Of a stretch of DNA of 64,000 nt, positions 19,192 to 27,357 are shown piece after piece. The stretch lies in the NCBI GenBank assembly GCA_016713875.1, contig JADJOI010000003.1, forward strand, positions 1,984,001 through 2,048,000, in the 5' to 3' direction. The notes under the pieces were generated by a model. The model was given only the letters and a program-made list of their open reading frames with translations. It made no database searches and was not told where the DNA came from. Position 1 is the first letter of the stretch. Every line of letters begins with the position of its first letter. The DNA comes from Flavobacteriales bacterium (GTDB lineage Bacteria; Bacteroidota; Bacteroidia; Flavobacteriales_F; PHOS-HE28). A program made the translations under genes and the position numbers.

Positions 19192-20083
19192 GGATCAGCC
19201 CGCGGATGCCCATGTCCACCACCAGGTCGCCGGCGAGCGGCTCGTAGTGGCCATCCCCGTTGTCGATCCACTCGAAGCTGTTGTTGGTGCTCAGCGACAC
19301 CGTGATCACCACGTCCTCGGTCTCCTGACCCGTGATCACCAACGGCTGCGCGAATCCACCCGTCACCAGGCACGAATTGCCCGGGATCGGCGAGGTGGCG
19401 AAGAGCGGGTTCACCACCGTGGTGCCCGGGGCCTGTCCGGAGATCACCGGGGTGGGTACGAGCGGGTCGTTCACCTCGAAGGCCCAGAAGCCCTGCGGCC
19501 GGTCGTCGTTCACCGTCAGCGTCTGCTGATCCACCGCGAAGGTGCCGATGTAGGTGTTGAATCCGATGAACGACGCCACCGTGCCGGTGAGGTCCATCGC
19601 TCCCAGCCCGAACACCGTGTCCGTGTAACGGAAGTCGATCGGGTAGTTCTGGTAACCGAGCGACACCCGGATCCACGGGTAGGCCCCGGGCGTCAGGGTG
19701 CTCAAGGGCACATTGAGGAAGACCTCACCCTGCCCGGCCAGCACGCTCTGCGCGAAATCGATCGCCACATCCCCACCTGCGCTGGTCTCCGGGGCGTGAT
19801 ACACCACGCTGCCTTGTCCCGGCAGGGTCCACGCCGTGGGCGCGAACTCCACGTAGTGCGCGCTCATCGCATTGAACCGCGGGTGCTGGGCCGCGTGACC
19901 GGCGGGCAGTGTCGGCTCCGGTTGTCCCAGTTCGTCGAGCCGCACCTGCGTGCTGTCGAAGGCGAACTTCAGGATGAGCCGTGGCCCGCTTGGTGTCGGG
20001 GTGCTGACCGGGGTGTCCTCCTTCCGGCAACCGGGAATGAGCGCTGCAACGGACAGCAGAACAAGAAAAGCAGTGTGACGCAT
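19178..20083 (-). CDS. MbnP-like or uncharacterised lipoprotein
   Basis: A 301-residue protein starting MRHTAFLVLLSVAALIPGC with a lipobox, then a short linker rich in Thr/Pro. The mature part has 'LILKFAFDSTQVRLDELGQP', 'RFNAMSAHYVEFAP', 'GEVFLNVPLSTLTPGAYPWIRVSLGYQ' and 'NGDGHYEPLAGD'. This resembles the MbnP-type lipoproteins of Bacteroidota (opening with a 'F.....L.L…' strand), but the match is from memory and not certain. ATG 20083 is chosen for its signal peptide. It is divergent from the MarR gene and convergent with GH16. Confidence 0.65.
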   Translation of the reverse strand: MRHTAFLVLLSVAALIPGCRKEDTPVSTPTPSGPRLILKFAFDSTQVRLDELGQPEPTLPAGHAAQHPRFNAMSAHYVEFAPTAWTLPGQGSVVYHAPETSAGGDVAIDFAQSVLAGQGEVFLNVPLSTLTPGAYPWIRVSLGYQNYPIDFRYTDTVFGLGAMDLTGTVASFIGFNTYIGTFAVDQQTLTVNDDRPQGFWAFEVNDPLVPTPVISGQAPGTTVVNPLFATSPIPGNSCLVTGGFAQPLVITGQETEDVVITVSLSTNNSFEWIDNGDGHYEPLAGDLVVDMGIRGLIPIVE

Positions 20084-20136
20084 GGCGCGAAGATCGGATA
20101 CTGTGGTGAACGCCGATCTCCCACCCCATGTTGTTA

Positions 20137-20150
20137 GTATGCATGCATAC
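20137..20150. promoter_or_regulatory. MarR-type palindromic operator (regulator promoter)
   Basis: A perfect 14-bp palindrome, GTATGCATGCATAC, 30 bases upstream of the marR-like start and 53 upstream of the divergent lipoprotein start. A near-identical palindrome precedes the fadE-like gene at 35905. Autoregulation by the MarR protein is inferred. Confidence 0.65.
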
Positions 20151-20180
20151 CTTTTCCGATTACCTTGCGTACCAGTCCGC

Positions 20181-20612
20181 ATGAAGCCCGAAGAGACGAT
20201 CGACTTTCCCATCCGCCGCGTGTGGAGCCGCATCTCCCGCATCTACAACACCGAAGCCGCCAAGTATGGTGGCAGTATGGCCGTGGGGCAGATCCTGCTC
20301 AACATTGAACCGGAGGGCACGCCCAGCACCAAGCTCGGCCCGAAGATGGGCATGGAGGCCCGCAGCCTCGTGCGCACCCTGCAGGCCATGGAAGAGGAAG
20401 GCCTGATCAAGCGCATCGCCGACAAGGCCGACAAGCGAGTGGTACGCATCCACCTCACCGCCAAAGGGAAGCAGATGCGCGACGTGAGCCGCAGCACGGT
20501 GATCAAATTCAACCAGGCGGTGCAATCGCGTTTCACCGCAGCGCAGTTGAGCAACTTCCGGACGGTGATGAACGAGCTGGATAGGATACTCGAACAGGAA
20601 CAACTCTTCTGA
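20181..20612 (+). CDS. MarR family transcriptional regulator
   Basis: A 143-residue winged-helix protein. 'AVGQILLNIEPEGTPSTKLGPKMGMEARSLVRTLQAMEEEGLIKR' is the recognition-helix region and 'ADKADKRVVRIHLTAKGKQMRD' the wing, both classic for MarR. In Bacteroidota this regulator type commonly heads the HCDH-thiolase-acyl-CoA dehydrogenase operon and senses acyl-CoA; that ligand is inferred from context. ATG 20181 gives the usual family length. The palindrome 30 bases upstream and its twin before the fadE-like gene support the regulon link. The gene precedes the fadN-like gene by 115 bases, a gap filled by an inverted repeat. Confidence 0.88.
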   Translation: MKPEETIDFPIRRVWSRISRIYNTEAAKYGGSMAVGQILLNIEPEGTPSTKLGPKMGMEARSLVRTLQAMEEEGLIKRIADKADKRVVRIHLTAKGKQMRDVSRSTVIKFNQAVQSRFTAAQLSNFRTVMNELDRILEQEQLF

Positions 20613-20617
20613 AATGC

Positions 20618-20713
20618 TTCACCACAGAGGCACAGAGGACACAGAGAAAAACGAGATGGATACCGATGCACATCAATTGCATTCCTCCGTGCCCTCTGTG
20701 CCTCTGTGGTGAA
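20618..20713. repeat. Inverted repeat of the CACAGAGG family
   Basis: Perfect 21-bp arms at 20618-20638 and 20693-20713 (TTCACCACAGAGGCACAGAG / CTCTGTGCCTCTGTGGTGAA) around a 54-base centre. I recall this sequence as a recurrent intergenic repeat in several phyla. Here it could form a long hairpin between marR and the fadN-like gene and affect read-through. Confidence 0.75.
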
Positions 20714-20727
20714 TTACTGAACGACCA

Positions 20728-23100
20728 ATGACCAAACGAAACATCCGCAAAGTCGCCATTCTCGGTTCCGGCGTCATGGGCAGCCGCATCGCCTGCCACT
20801 TCGCGAACACGGGCACCGAAGTGCTGCTGCTCGACATCGCCCCGAAAGAAGGTGGCGACAAGAACAAGATCGTCAACGACGCCCTCGCCGCCGCGATCAA
20901 GAGCAGTCCGGCGCCGCTGTACGATGCCCGCTTCGCGAAGCGCATCAGCACCGGCAACTTCGACGACGACCTTGCCAAGATCAAGGACTGCGATTGGATC
21001 ATCGAGGTGGTGATCGAGCGGCTCGACATCAAGCAGCAACTACTTGAGAAAGTCGAGAAGTACCGCACGCCCGGCACCCTCATCACCACCAACACCAGCG
21101 GCATCCCGATCAACGCGATCAGCGCGGGCCGCAGCGACGACTTCCGCAAACACTTCTGCGGCACGCACTTCTTCAACCCGCCGCGCTACCTGCCGCTGCT
21201 GGAGCTGATCCCCGGTCCGGATACCGATCCCGCGGTGCTCGACTTCCTGGAGGACTACGGCCAGCGGATCCTCGGCAAGGTCACCGTGCGCTGCCAGGAC
21301 ACGCCCGCCTTCATCGCCAATCGCATCGGCGTGTTCGGCATCATGGGCCTCTTCCACCTGGTGGAGGAGATGGGCCTCACCGTGGAGGAAGTGGACCGCC
21401 TGACCGGTCCCGTGCTGGGCCGCCCGAAGAGCGCCACCTTCCGCACGGCCGACGTGGTGGGCCTCGACACGCTCGTGAAAGTTGCCCAAGGCGTGAAGGA
21501 CAACTGCCCCAACGACGAGCAGAACGCCCTCTTCGCCATCCCCGGCTACCTGCAACAGATGGTGGAGAAGAACATGCTCGGCAGCAAGACCGGCAAGGGC
21601 TTCTTCTTCAAGGACCGTTCATCTCCGAAAGGCGACATCCTCGCCCTCGACCTGAAGACGCTCGAGTACCGTCCGCAGGTGACCCGCCGTACGGCGGGCG
21701 CCACGCTGGATGCCGCGAAGAAGGAGGACGATCTCCGCAAGCGCACCGCGCTGCTCTACAACGGCACCGACAAGGCCGGCGAGTTCTACCGCAAGAGTTT
21801 CCACGGGCTCTTCGCCTACGTGAGCCACCGGATCCCCGAGATCACTGATGCGTTGTACAAGATCGACGACGCCATGCGCGCGGGCTTCGGCTGGGAGCTG
21901 GGCCCCTTTGAGGCGTGGGATGCCATTGAAATAGGAAATGTGAAAGCTGAAATGGGAAAGTGCGGCGCGCCAGCGATCGCCACTTGGGTGGATGAGATGT
22001 TGGCCGCGGGTCACACCGGCTTCTATAAAACCGAAGGCGGCAAGCGGCTGTACTACGACATCCCCAGCAAGAGCTACAAGTCGGTGCCGCGCGCGGAAGG
22101 CACCATCGTGCTCAGCGACCTGCCCGAAAGCAGTATGGTGTGGAAGAACAGCGCCGCCACGGTGCGTCACCTCGGCGACGGCATCCTGAGCGTGAGCTGG
22201 ACGAGCAAGATGAACACCATCGGCGCGGAGGTGATCCAGGGCCTCAACAAGGCCATCGACCTCGCCGAGCAAGGGGCAAAGGGCCTGGTGGTGTACAACG
22301 ACGGCGCCAATTTCAGCGCGGGCGCCAACGTGGGCATGATCTTCATGATGGCCGTGGAGCAGGAGTACGACGACCTGGAGATGGCCGTGCGCACCTTCCA
22401 GAACACCATGATGCGCATGCGCTACAGCAGCATCCCCGTGGTGGCGGCCCCGCACCAACTGACACTTGGCGGCGGCACGGAGCTCTGCCTGCACGCGGAC
22501 AAGGTGGTGGCGCACGCCGAGACCTACATGGGCCTTGTGGAATTCGGCGTGGGCGTGATCCCCGGCGGCGGCGGCACCAAGGAGTTCGCCCTGCGCCTCG
22601 CCGACGAGCTGAAGGAGGGCGACATCCGCATCAACGCCATGCGCGAGCGCTTCCTCACCATCGGCCAGGCCAAGGTGGCCACCAGCGGGCACGAGGCATT
22701 CACGTTAGGCTACTTGCGTCGTGGTCAGGACGAGGTCATTGTCAGCCGCGCCCACCAGCTGGCCTACGCCAAACAATGCGCGCTGGACCTCTGGAACAAG
22801 GGCTACACCAAGCCCGCGCCGCGCAAGGACATCAAGGTGCTCGGTCAGGAAGGCCTCGGCATCGTGTACGTGGGCGCCAACAGCATGCTCAGCGGCAATT
22901 ACATCAGCCAACACGATGCGCTGATCAGCGAGAAGCTGGGCTACGTGATGTGCGGGGGTGACTTGTCGGAAGCCACCGAGGTGAGCGAGCAATACCTGCT
23001 GGACCTGGAGCGGAAGGCTTTTGTGGAGTTGTGCATGCAGCGGAAGACGTTGGAGCGGTTGCAGTCGATCATCACCTCGGGCAAAGTGCTTCGGAACTGA
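20728..23100 (+). CDS. fadN: 3-hydroxyacyl-CoA dehydrogenase / enoyl-CoA hydratase
   Basis: A 790-residue bifunctional beta-oxidation enzyme. Residues 1-300 are the NAD-dependent 3-hydroxyacyl-CoA dehydrogenase (VAILGSGVMGSRIACHF nucleotide fold; 'CGTHFFNPPRYLPLLELIPG' active region). A second HCDH C-terminal half follows (about 340-440), then a crotonase domain near 480-690 with 'NFSAGANVGMIF' and 'TLGGGTELCLHADKVVAHAE'. The order (dehydrogenase first, hydratase second) and length match B. subtilis FadN rather than E. coli FadB, hence the symbol. It is cytoplasmic and acts with the thiolase at 29129 and the acyl-CoA dehydrogenase at 35977, from which it is now separated by accessory islands. 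Confidence 0.9.
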   Translation: MTKRNIRKVAILGSGVMGSRIACHFANTGTEVLLLDIAPKEGGDKNKIVNDALAAAIKSSPAPLYDARFAKRISTGNFDDDLAKIKDCDWIIEVVIERLDIKQQLLEKVEKYRTPGTLITTNTSGIPINAISAGRSDDFRKHFCGTHFFNPPRYLPLLELIPGPDTDPAVLDFLEDYGQRILGKVTVRCQDTPAFIANRIGVFGIMGLFHLVEEMGLTVEEVDRLTGPVLGRPKSATFRTADVVGLDTLVKVAQGVKDNCPNDEQNALFAIPGYLQQMVEKNMLGSKTGKGFFFKDRSSPKGDILALDLKTLEYRPQVTRRTAGATLDAAKKEDDLRKRTALLYNGTDKAGEFYRKSFHGLFAYVSHRIPEITDALYKIDDAMRAGFGWELGPFEAWDAIEIGNVKAEMGKCGAPAIATWVDEMLAAGHTGFYKTEGGKRLYYDIPSKSYKSVPRAEGTIVLSDLPESSMVWKNSAATVRHLGDGILSVSWTSKMNTIGAEVIQGLNKAIDLAEQGAKGLVVYNDGANFSAGANVGMIFMMAVEQEYDDLEMAVRTFQNTMMRMRYSSIPVVAAPHQLTLGGGTELCLHADKVVAHAETYMGLVEFGVGVIPGGGGTKEFALRLADELKEGDIRINAMRERFLTIGQAKVATSGHEAFTLGYLRRGQDEVIVSRAHQLAYAKQCALDLWNKGYTKPAPRKDIKVLGQEGLGIVYVGANSMLSGNYISQHDALISEKLGYVMCGGDLSEATEVSEQYLLDLERKAFVELCMQRKTLERLQSIITSGKVLRN

Positions 23101-23127
23101 TGAGAGCGGTGCAGCATAGTGGTTACT

Positions 23128-23229
23128 GGGGCGTGCCCCCGCCTCAAATGCAGGCGGGGTCCGGCTTTCCGCTGCAAGTCCGCGCCCTGATTACAGGGCT
23201 TGCGGGCTTTCCGCTCCAATCCGTCACGC
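23128..23229. repeat. Structured island-boundary repeat R1 (forward)
   Basis: A 102-nt element from GGGCGTGCCCC to CCGTCACGC. Hairpin 1 is CCCCGCCT-CAAATG-CAGGCGGGG and hairpin 2 is GCCCTG-ATTA-CAGGGC. Two TTTCCGCT boxes follow the hairpins. It is nearly identical to R4 and is the reverse orientation of R3 and R5. It lies 28 bases after the fadN-like stop and 45 before the first island gene. Confidence 0.85.
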
Positions 23230-23274
23230 ACAACTCAAAGTACATTAGCCTAACTATCACCATTTAGGACAACC

Positions 23275-24267
23275 ATGAGCAATGCTTCCTTCTCACCGTC
23301 AACGCACCCTGGCAATTTCCCCGTCCGTGTAATGGCGCATAACGTCATTGCTCACTTTGAGAATGTACGGGACCATACACTAATGTCTCTTACGGCCTCA
23401 GTACTTAAAGGAGATGTGAAGCCCGGAATCAAGTGGCACATTGAAAAGGCACCGGTCAAATCGCCTTATGCAGATTGTGGTTCACAGGAGATTCACCTCC
23501 AAGAGACATACCTCGGTTTCGTCTGGGCAATGACCTACTCGTTATTGATCATCTATGAAGAAGGTGTTCAAAAGCGTATGATTTCGGGATGCTTCTCAGG
23601 CATGATAAAGTATGACACACAGCTGTTGCAGAGAGCTAGGCAATTGTTCGAATGGGCCGTCTCACTTAAAGACTCCTACTCTGATTGGGACCTTTCTCTA
23701 CCCAATCCCGAAAGGCACAATAATCCTACAGAGAAGTGGTATGCCGAAAAGGTCAATGGCTTGTTTCAAGACATTGTCGTCTATAGTCTTTTTCATGAAT
23801 ACGCTCATCTAACAAACGAACATTGCGCCGCACTGAAAAATCTGTTCGGTAAGCCTTTATCCGAACTCAAGGCGGAAGAAATCGCCCTCTGGAAGAGGAT
23901 TGAAACAGAAGCTGACATTGTAGCCTTTGAGAGCATCATTGACAAGGCAAGCGACAGCGAACAGTACAAGCTTCACAAAGGCGTTGCTATCGTTCTGGCT
24001 CACAGTATGATGCTCTTCATCCTGAGAAACCCGAAATCTGTAACACAGATAGTGCATCCTGATGTAGACAATCGTATTCACTACTCCATCTCACAGCTTA
24101 GCCTTCAAGACCCTTCTTCGCAAGACTACATCTGGTACTTGGGAAGCCTATGCTGCAAGTTCTTCTTCGATCTTCACTCAATTCCCACCGACCTATCTAC
24201 GACGAATACGACTGAGGACCTCTTCTTCAGATACTTGGGCGTCTTTGATTCTATCAAGGCGAACTGA
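23275..24267 (+). CDS. Lit-like (peptidase U49) HExxH protease
   Basis: A 330-residue protein with a zinc-metalloprotease signature HEYAH at 174-178 and a downstream 'ETEADIVAFE' (E212, D214), which fits the third ligand region of the U49/Lit phage-exclusion peptidases. E. coli Lit cleaves EF-Tu during T4 infection; a comparable abortive-infection role is inferred here. No signal peptide is present, so it is cytoplasmic. The gene is AT-richer than the flanking fad genes, and 'HSMMLFILRN' gives a hydrophobic helix after the active site. It is the first gene after repeat R1 and is followed 18 bases later by a nuclease gene. Confidence 0.7.
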   Translation: MSNASFSPSTHPGNFPVRVMAHNVIAHFENVRDHTLMSLTASVLKGDVKPGIKWHIEKAPVKSPYADCGSQEIHLQETYLGFVWAMTYSLLIIYEEGVQKRMISGCFSGMIKYDTQLLQRARQLFEWAVSLKDSYSDWDLSLPNPERHNNPTEKWYAEKVNGLFQDIVVYSLFHEYAHLTNEHCAALKNLFGKPLSELKAEEIALWKRIETEADIVAFESIIDKASDSEQYKLHKGVAIVLAHSMMLFILRNPKSVTQIVHPDVDNRIHYSISQLSLQDPSSQDYIWYLGSLCCKFFFDLHSIPTDLSTTNTTEDLFFRYLGVFDSIKAN

Positions 24268-24285
24268 CCTAATCGTTGGTATCAC

Positions 24286-25122
24286 ATGAGCTTCGAGGAA
24301 TACGACAGCATCAAACTAACCGCGAGGCGATGCGCGGACAACAGGGTTGTTCATGCCGCCCACACCAACAAGAGCGAAGGGCCATTCTACTGCCCTGACA
24401 CTTATGAAGAGCTTATCGTCCGGAAGTGCATAGAAGCTCGGGATCACTTCGCATACAAAGCACGACTGAGTCCAACCGCCAGTCGAGAAAGTGACCTTCA
24501 CCTTGCATGCAAGGACGAAATGGTGGCGGTATTACAAAAGAAATTCCCCTCCGGAAGTTGGTCACTCGAAAGAAAGGATTTGAATGCTGATACCAGCAAA
24601 GGCTACACGAAGGTTGAACCGGACATCAGTGGGAGAATTGGCAACAACAAAGCTGTAGTAATCGAAGTTCAGGCAAGCACGCTTCCCATCAACACGATTC
24701 TCCACAGGACCGAGCAGTATACCAAGCGCGGCGCATTTATCCTCTGGGTCGTACCTCTCACCGAGGATTTAGGCACCACCACATTTCGACCAAGGCTTTT
24801 CGAACGGTTCCTTCATACCATATACTATGGGAGAGTCTACTATTGGCTGCGAGGCTATGGCACGCAATTACAGCCGGTCCACTTTGGCAAAGCAGAGCGC
24901 TATATAGAAGTCTCAAATTGGTTCGAACCTGACGGATCTGAACGTGTTGAGGGTGGGTACAACAAGCCTTACAAGAGAGTAAAGACTCCTCTATACGGCG
25001 ACCTAGTTGATCTCACCGAACAGTTCGAGACACATTCTCGAGACCCCTTCGAATTGGAGAATGATCTCCTCTCAGTTCCTTCTGCCAAGATCTTTCGTGA
25101 CACTCTAGAGCCGTGGTGGTGA
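24286..25122 (+). CDS. CoiA-like predicted nuclease
   Basis: A 278-residue protein. Residues 67-150 carry a PD-(D/E)xK-type core in the CoiA arrangement: H72 and K76 in 'ESDLHLACKDEM', D113 in 'EPDIS', and E127-x-Q129 in 'VVIEVQAS', then 'HRTEQYTKRGAFILWVV'. CoiA proteins act in competence or defence contexts as predicted DNA nucleases. Cysteines at 6, 36 and 48 may bind metal. It follows the Lit-like gene closely and probably shares its transcript. The C-terminal third has no recognised domain. Base composition is low in GC, like its partner, which suggests joint acquisition. Confidence 0.7.
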   Translation: MSFEEYDSIKLTARRCADNRVVHAAHTNKSEGPFYCPDTYEELIVRKCIEARDHFAYKARLSPTASRESDLHLACKDEMVAVLQKKFPSGSWSLERKDLNADTSKGYTKVEPDISGRIGNNKAVVIEVQASTLPINTILHRTEQYTKRGAFILWVVPLTEDLGTTTFRPRLFERFLHTIYYGRVYYWLRGYGTQLQPVHFGKAERYIEVSNWFEPDGSERVEGGYNKPYKRVKTPLYGDLVDLTEQFETHSRDPFELENDLLSVPSAKIFRDTLEPWW

Positions 25123-25157
25123 ATAATCAACATAATCAATCGCCAAACGCTCACCAC

Positions 25158-25263
25158 GTGAGCGATCGAAGCGGCACCCCGCAGGCCGGCCGAACACCGG
25201 CTGCGACCCCGCCGTTCGGCGGGTCGAATGCATGCGCTGCGGGCCTTCCGCTGCAAACGCTCA
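25158..25263. repeat. Structured repeat R2, symmetric form
   Basis: It starts like R3 (GTGAGCGATCGAAGCGGCAC), and its other end (CTGCGGGCCTTCCGCTGC…) is the imperfect inverse of the start, so both outer ends are the same type. Two inner hairpins are visible, GCCGG-CCGAACA-CCGGC and GACCCCGCC-GTT-CGGCGGGTC. It separates the Lit/CoiA pair from the DUF4062 cluster. Confidence 0.75.
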
Positions 25264-25324
25264 AACTGAATCGTGAACTTCCATTACGTTGCATGAAGAT
25301 GAACTTTGGGGTAGTACCAAAGCC

Positions 25325-25993
25325 ATGAGTGCGAAGAAGCGATCCACCAGAGCTGCAACGCCTAAGGCCAAGCCGAAGGTCTTGGTCTCTTCTTCGGTGT
25401 ATGGGCAAGAGAACTTGCTTGAAGCGATCTACGCGGACCTCGAAGGTTACGGGTATGAGGTGTTGATGTCGCATAGGGGCACCGTTCCAGTGGATCCGCA
25501 GGTATCGGCCATGGACAGCTGCCTGAAAGCTGTGGAGGAATGCGATCTGTTCTTGGGCATCATCTTTCCGCGCTATGGTTCGGGAAAAGAGAAGAAGGAC
25601 GACCTCTCGATCACCCACCGGGAAGCCATTCGTGCCATCGAGCGCGGCATACCGCGATGGTTCCTGGTGCATGAGCATGTAGCACTGGCGCGCCAGCTTC
25701 TGGACCAGTATCGTAACACGGATGTCGAAGATCATTTCGCATTGAAAGCAGGAATGACCTATAGATCCACGACCCTGCTTTCTGATCTGAAAGTCATCGA
25801 CCTCTATGAGTTGGCCATGCGGCACGACATCACTGAAGTGGGTAAACGCAAGGGCAATTGGGTGCAGCCGTACGCTGAACCAGAAGACGCGCGCTTGTTC
25901 GTGAACGCTCAGTTCCGCCGATACCGTGAAGTACTGCAGAAGCACTTGCCCAAGCTGTCCAGTGAGGAGGTCATGAAACGACTGAAGAAATGA
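25325..25993 (+). CDS. DUF4062 domain protein
   Basis: A 222-residue protein whose first half matches the DUF4062 pattern: 'KVLVSSSVYGQENLLEAIYADLEGYG' then 'DSCLKAVEECDLFLGIIFPRYGS' and 'SITHREAIRAIERGIPRWFLVHE'. DUF4062 is a Rossmann-like fold related to TIR and nucleoside-deoxyribosyltransferase folds, often seen at the N-terminus of NTPase-based immune proteins. Here it is a stand-alone protein. ATG 25325 is used because a lysine-rich leader follows and no better start is seen upstream. It overlaps the next gene by four bases (ATGA), a sign of translational coupling with the AlbA ATPase. Confidence 0.8.
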   Translation: MSAKKRSTRAATPKAKPKVLVSSSVYGQENLLEAIYADLEGYGYEVLMSHRGTVPVDPQVSAMDSCLKAVEECDLFLGIIFPRYGSGKEKKDDLSITHREAIRAIERGIPRWFLVHEHVALARQLLDQYRNTDVEDHFALKAGMTYRSTTLLSDLKVIDLYELAMRHDITEVGKRKGNWVQPYAEPEDARLFVNAQFRRYREVLQKHLPKLSSEEVMKRLKK

Positions 25994-27357
25994 AGAGCCC
26001 GCTTCAAGACCTGATCGCCCGTGGAGAATCCGAAACCACGGTATTTGCGGGCTCCGGACGCAGCTTGGAGCGCATCGCGGCCTCCGCATGTGCGCTGATC
26101 AACCAACGCGGTGGGTCCGTGATCTGGGGCGTAGCCCAGGATGGGAAAGTGGAAGGAGTGAAGGAAGCGAAGGAGCGTGCCGAGGAATTGACGAGAACGT
26201 TAGCCGGGTCCATACGGCCAAGACCCGTCTTCCTTGTGCGGACCGAAGTGATAGGGGACAAGGAAGTGGTGCTGGTGGAAGTGGCTGAGGGTGCTTCCAA
26301 GCCCTATCGATACGGATCAGATGTGTACGTACGGCTCGGCGGCATGGAAATGCGCGCGACCCAGGATGAGACCAGTGCCATGCTACAGCGTTCTGCTACT
26401 GCTCTCCTTCGTTGGGAGCAGGAGGCAATGCCGGGTTTCGAGTTGGGTCATTGCGACACCAACGAAATACAGCGTGCCAAAGCTGATATGATGCGCAGTA
26501 ATCGGTTCGGCTTGTCCGTCCCGGAAGATACCAGTGACCTGCTTGCACGGTTGCAGCTCTCGAAAGGAGCACAATTGACGAACGGCTGTGTCGTGCTTTT
26601 CGCGGAGGACCCACTGCGTTGGGCGCCGCACCTTGACATCCGTCTGGTGGAATACACCGGTAGTAACAAGCCCTCCCGCCGGATGGCTTTTTCGGGACCT
26701 GCGATCAAATCGCTCAATGAAGCGCTATCTGTACTTAAGCGGCTAGTTCCGGACCGGATCGGGTTCGCTCCGGACCACACCCAGCGCATCGATATTCCCG
26801 CATATCCGCCGTTCGCGTTGCGGGAAGCCTTGGTGAACGCCCTGGTGCACCGGGATTACGAACGGTCAACAGGCAGCGTTGCCATTGAGATCCATTCCGA
26901 TCGCCTGGTTTTCGTGAATCCAGCTGACCTGCCAGAGAACTGGACGGAAGTGGACGCTCAGCAAGGGCATATTTCGCGATTGGTCAATCCTTCGATCGCC
27001 AATGTGTTCCTCTTCCGTGGGTACATGGAGCAGATGGGCTCGGGCATCCCAGCGATCATTCGGGCCTGTAAAGAGGCGAAAGCGAAGGCGCCCACTTGGA
27101 GAATGAAGGACGGCATTCTCCAGCTGACCATGTACCTGTCCAAGACCTGGGAACAACCGAAGACAAGCCCGCGCGAAAAGGTCATCCTCGATCACATGGT
27201 GCTGGGTAGGCACTACTCCATCGGTGAACTGGCACGGGTCGCCGAGGTGACCGAGCGTCAATTGCGTCGCGATCTTCAAGAACTGATGACACAGGGTAGG
27301 ATCCAACGTGTGGGAAAAGGACCTTCGACCGTTTACCTGCGCAACCAAGAGCGATGA
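25990..27357 (+). CDS. Schlafen AlbA_2 / HATPase_c_4 ATP-binding protein
   Basis: A 455-residue protein. Residues 1-120 form an AlbA_2 (Schlafen-type) domain ('CALINQRGGSVIWGVAQDGKVEGV', 'YRYGSDVYVRLGG'). The middle has 'FALREALVNALVHRDYERS' and 'HSDRLVFVNPADLPENW', the HATPase_c_4 module. The C-terminus is a winged helix ('YSIGELARVAEVTERQLRRDLQELMTQGRIQRVGKGPSTVYL'). Members are often annotated as RecG-like or transcriptional regulators, and some sit in defence clusters. It overlaps the DUF4062 gene and the next gene as ATGA, so the three are likely one translational unit. Confidence 0.85.
   Translation: MKSPLQDLIARGESETTVFAGSGRSLERIAASACALINQRGGSVIWGVAQDGKVEGVKEAKERAEELTRTLAGSIRPRPVFLVRTEVIGDKEVVLVEVAEGASKPYRYGSDVYVRLGGMEMRATQDETSAMLQRSATALLRWEQEAMPGFELGHCDTNEIQRAKADMMRSNRFGLSVPEDTSDLLARLQLSKGAQLTNGCVVLFAEDPLRWAPHLDIRLVEYTGSNKPSRRMAFSGPAIKSLNEALSVLKRLVPDRIGFAPDHTQRIDIPAYPPFALREALVNALVHRDYERSTGSVAIEIHSDRLVFVNPADLPENWTEVDAQQGHISRLVNPSIANVFLFRGYMEQMGSGIPAIIRACKEAKAKAPTWRMKDGILQLTMYLSKTWEQPKTSPREKVILDHMVLGRHYSIGELARVAEVTERQLRRDLQELMTQGRIQRVGKGPSTVYLRNQER

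Noticed and set aside
23128..23229. R repeats as integron attC sites
   Set aside because: They lack the canonical GTTRRRY/RYYYAAC core sites and no integron integrase is in the window; only the general cassette-boundary idea is kept.
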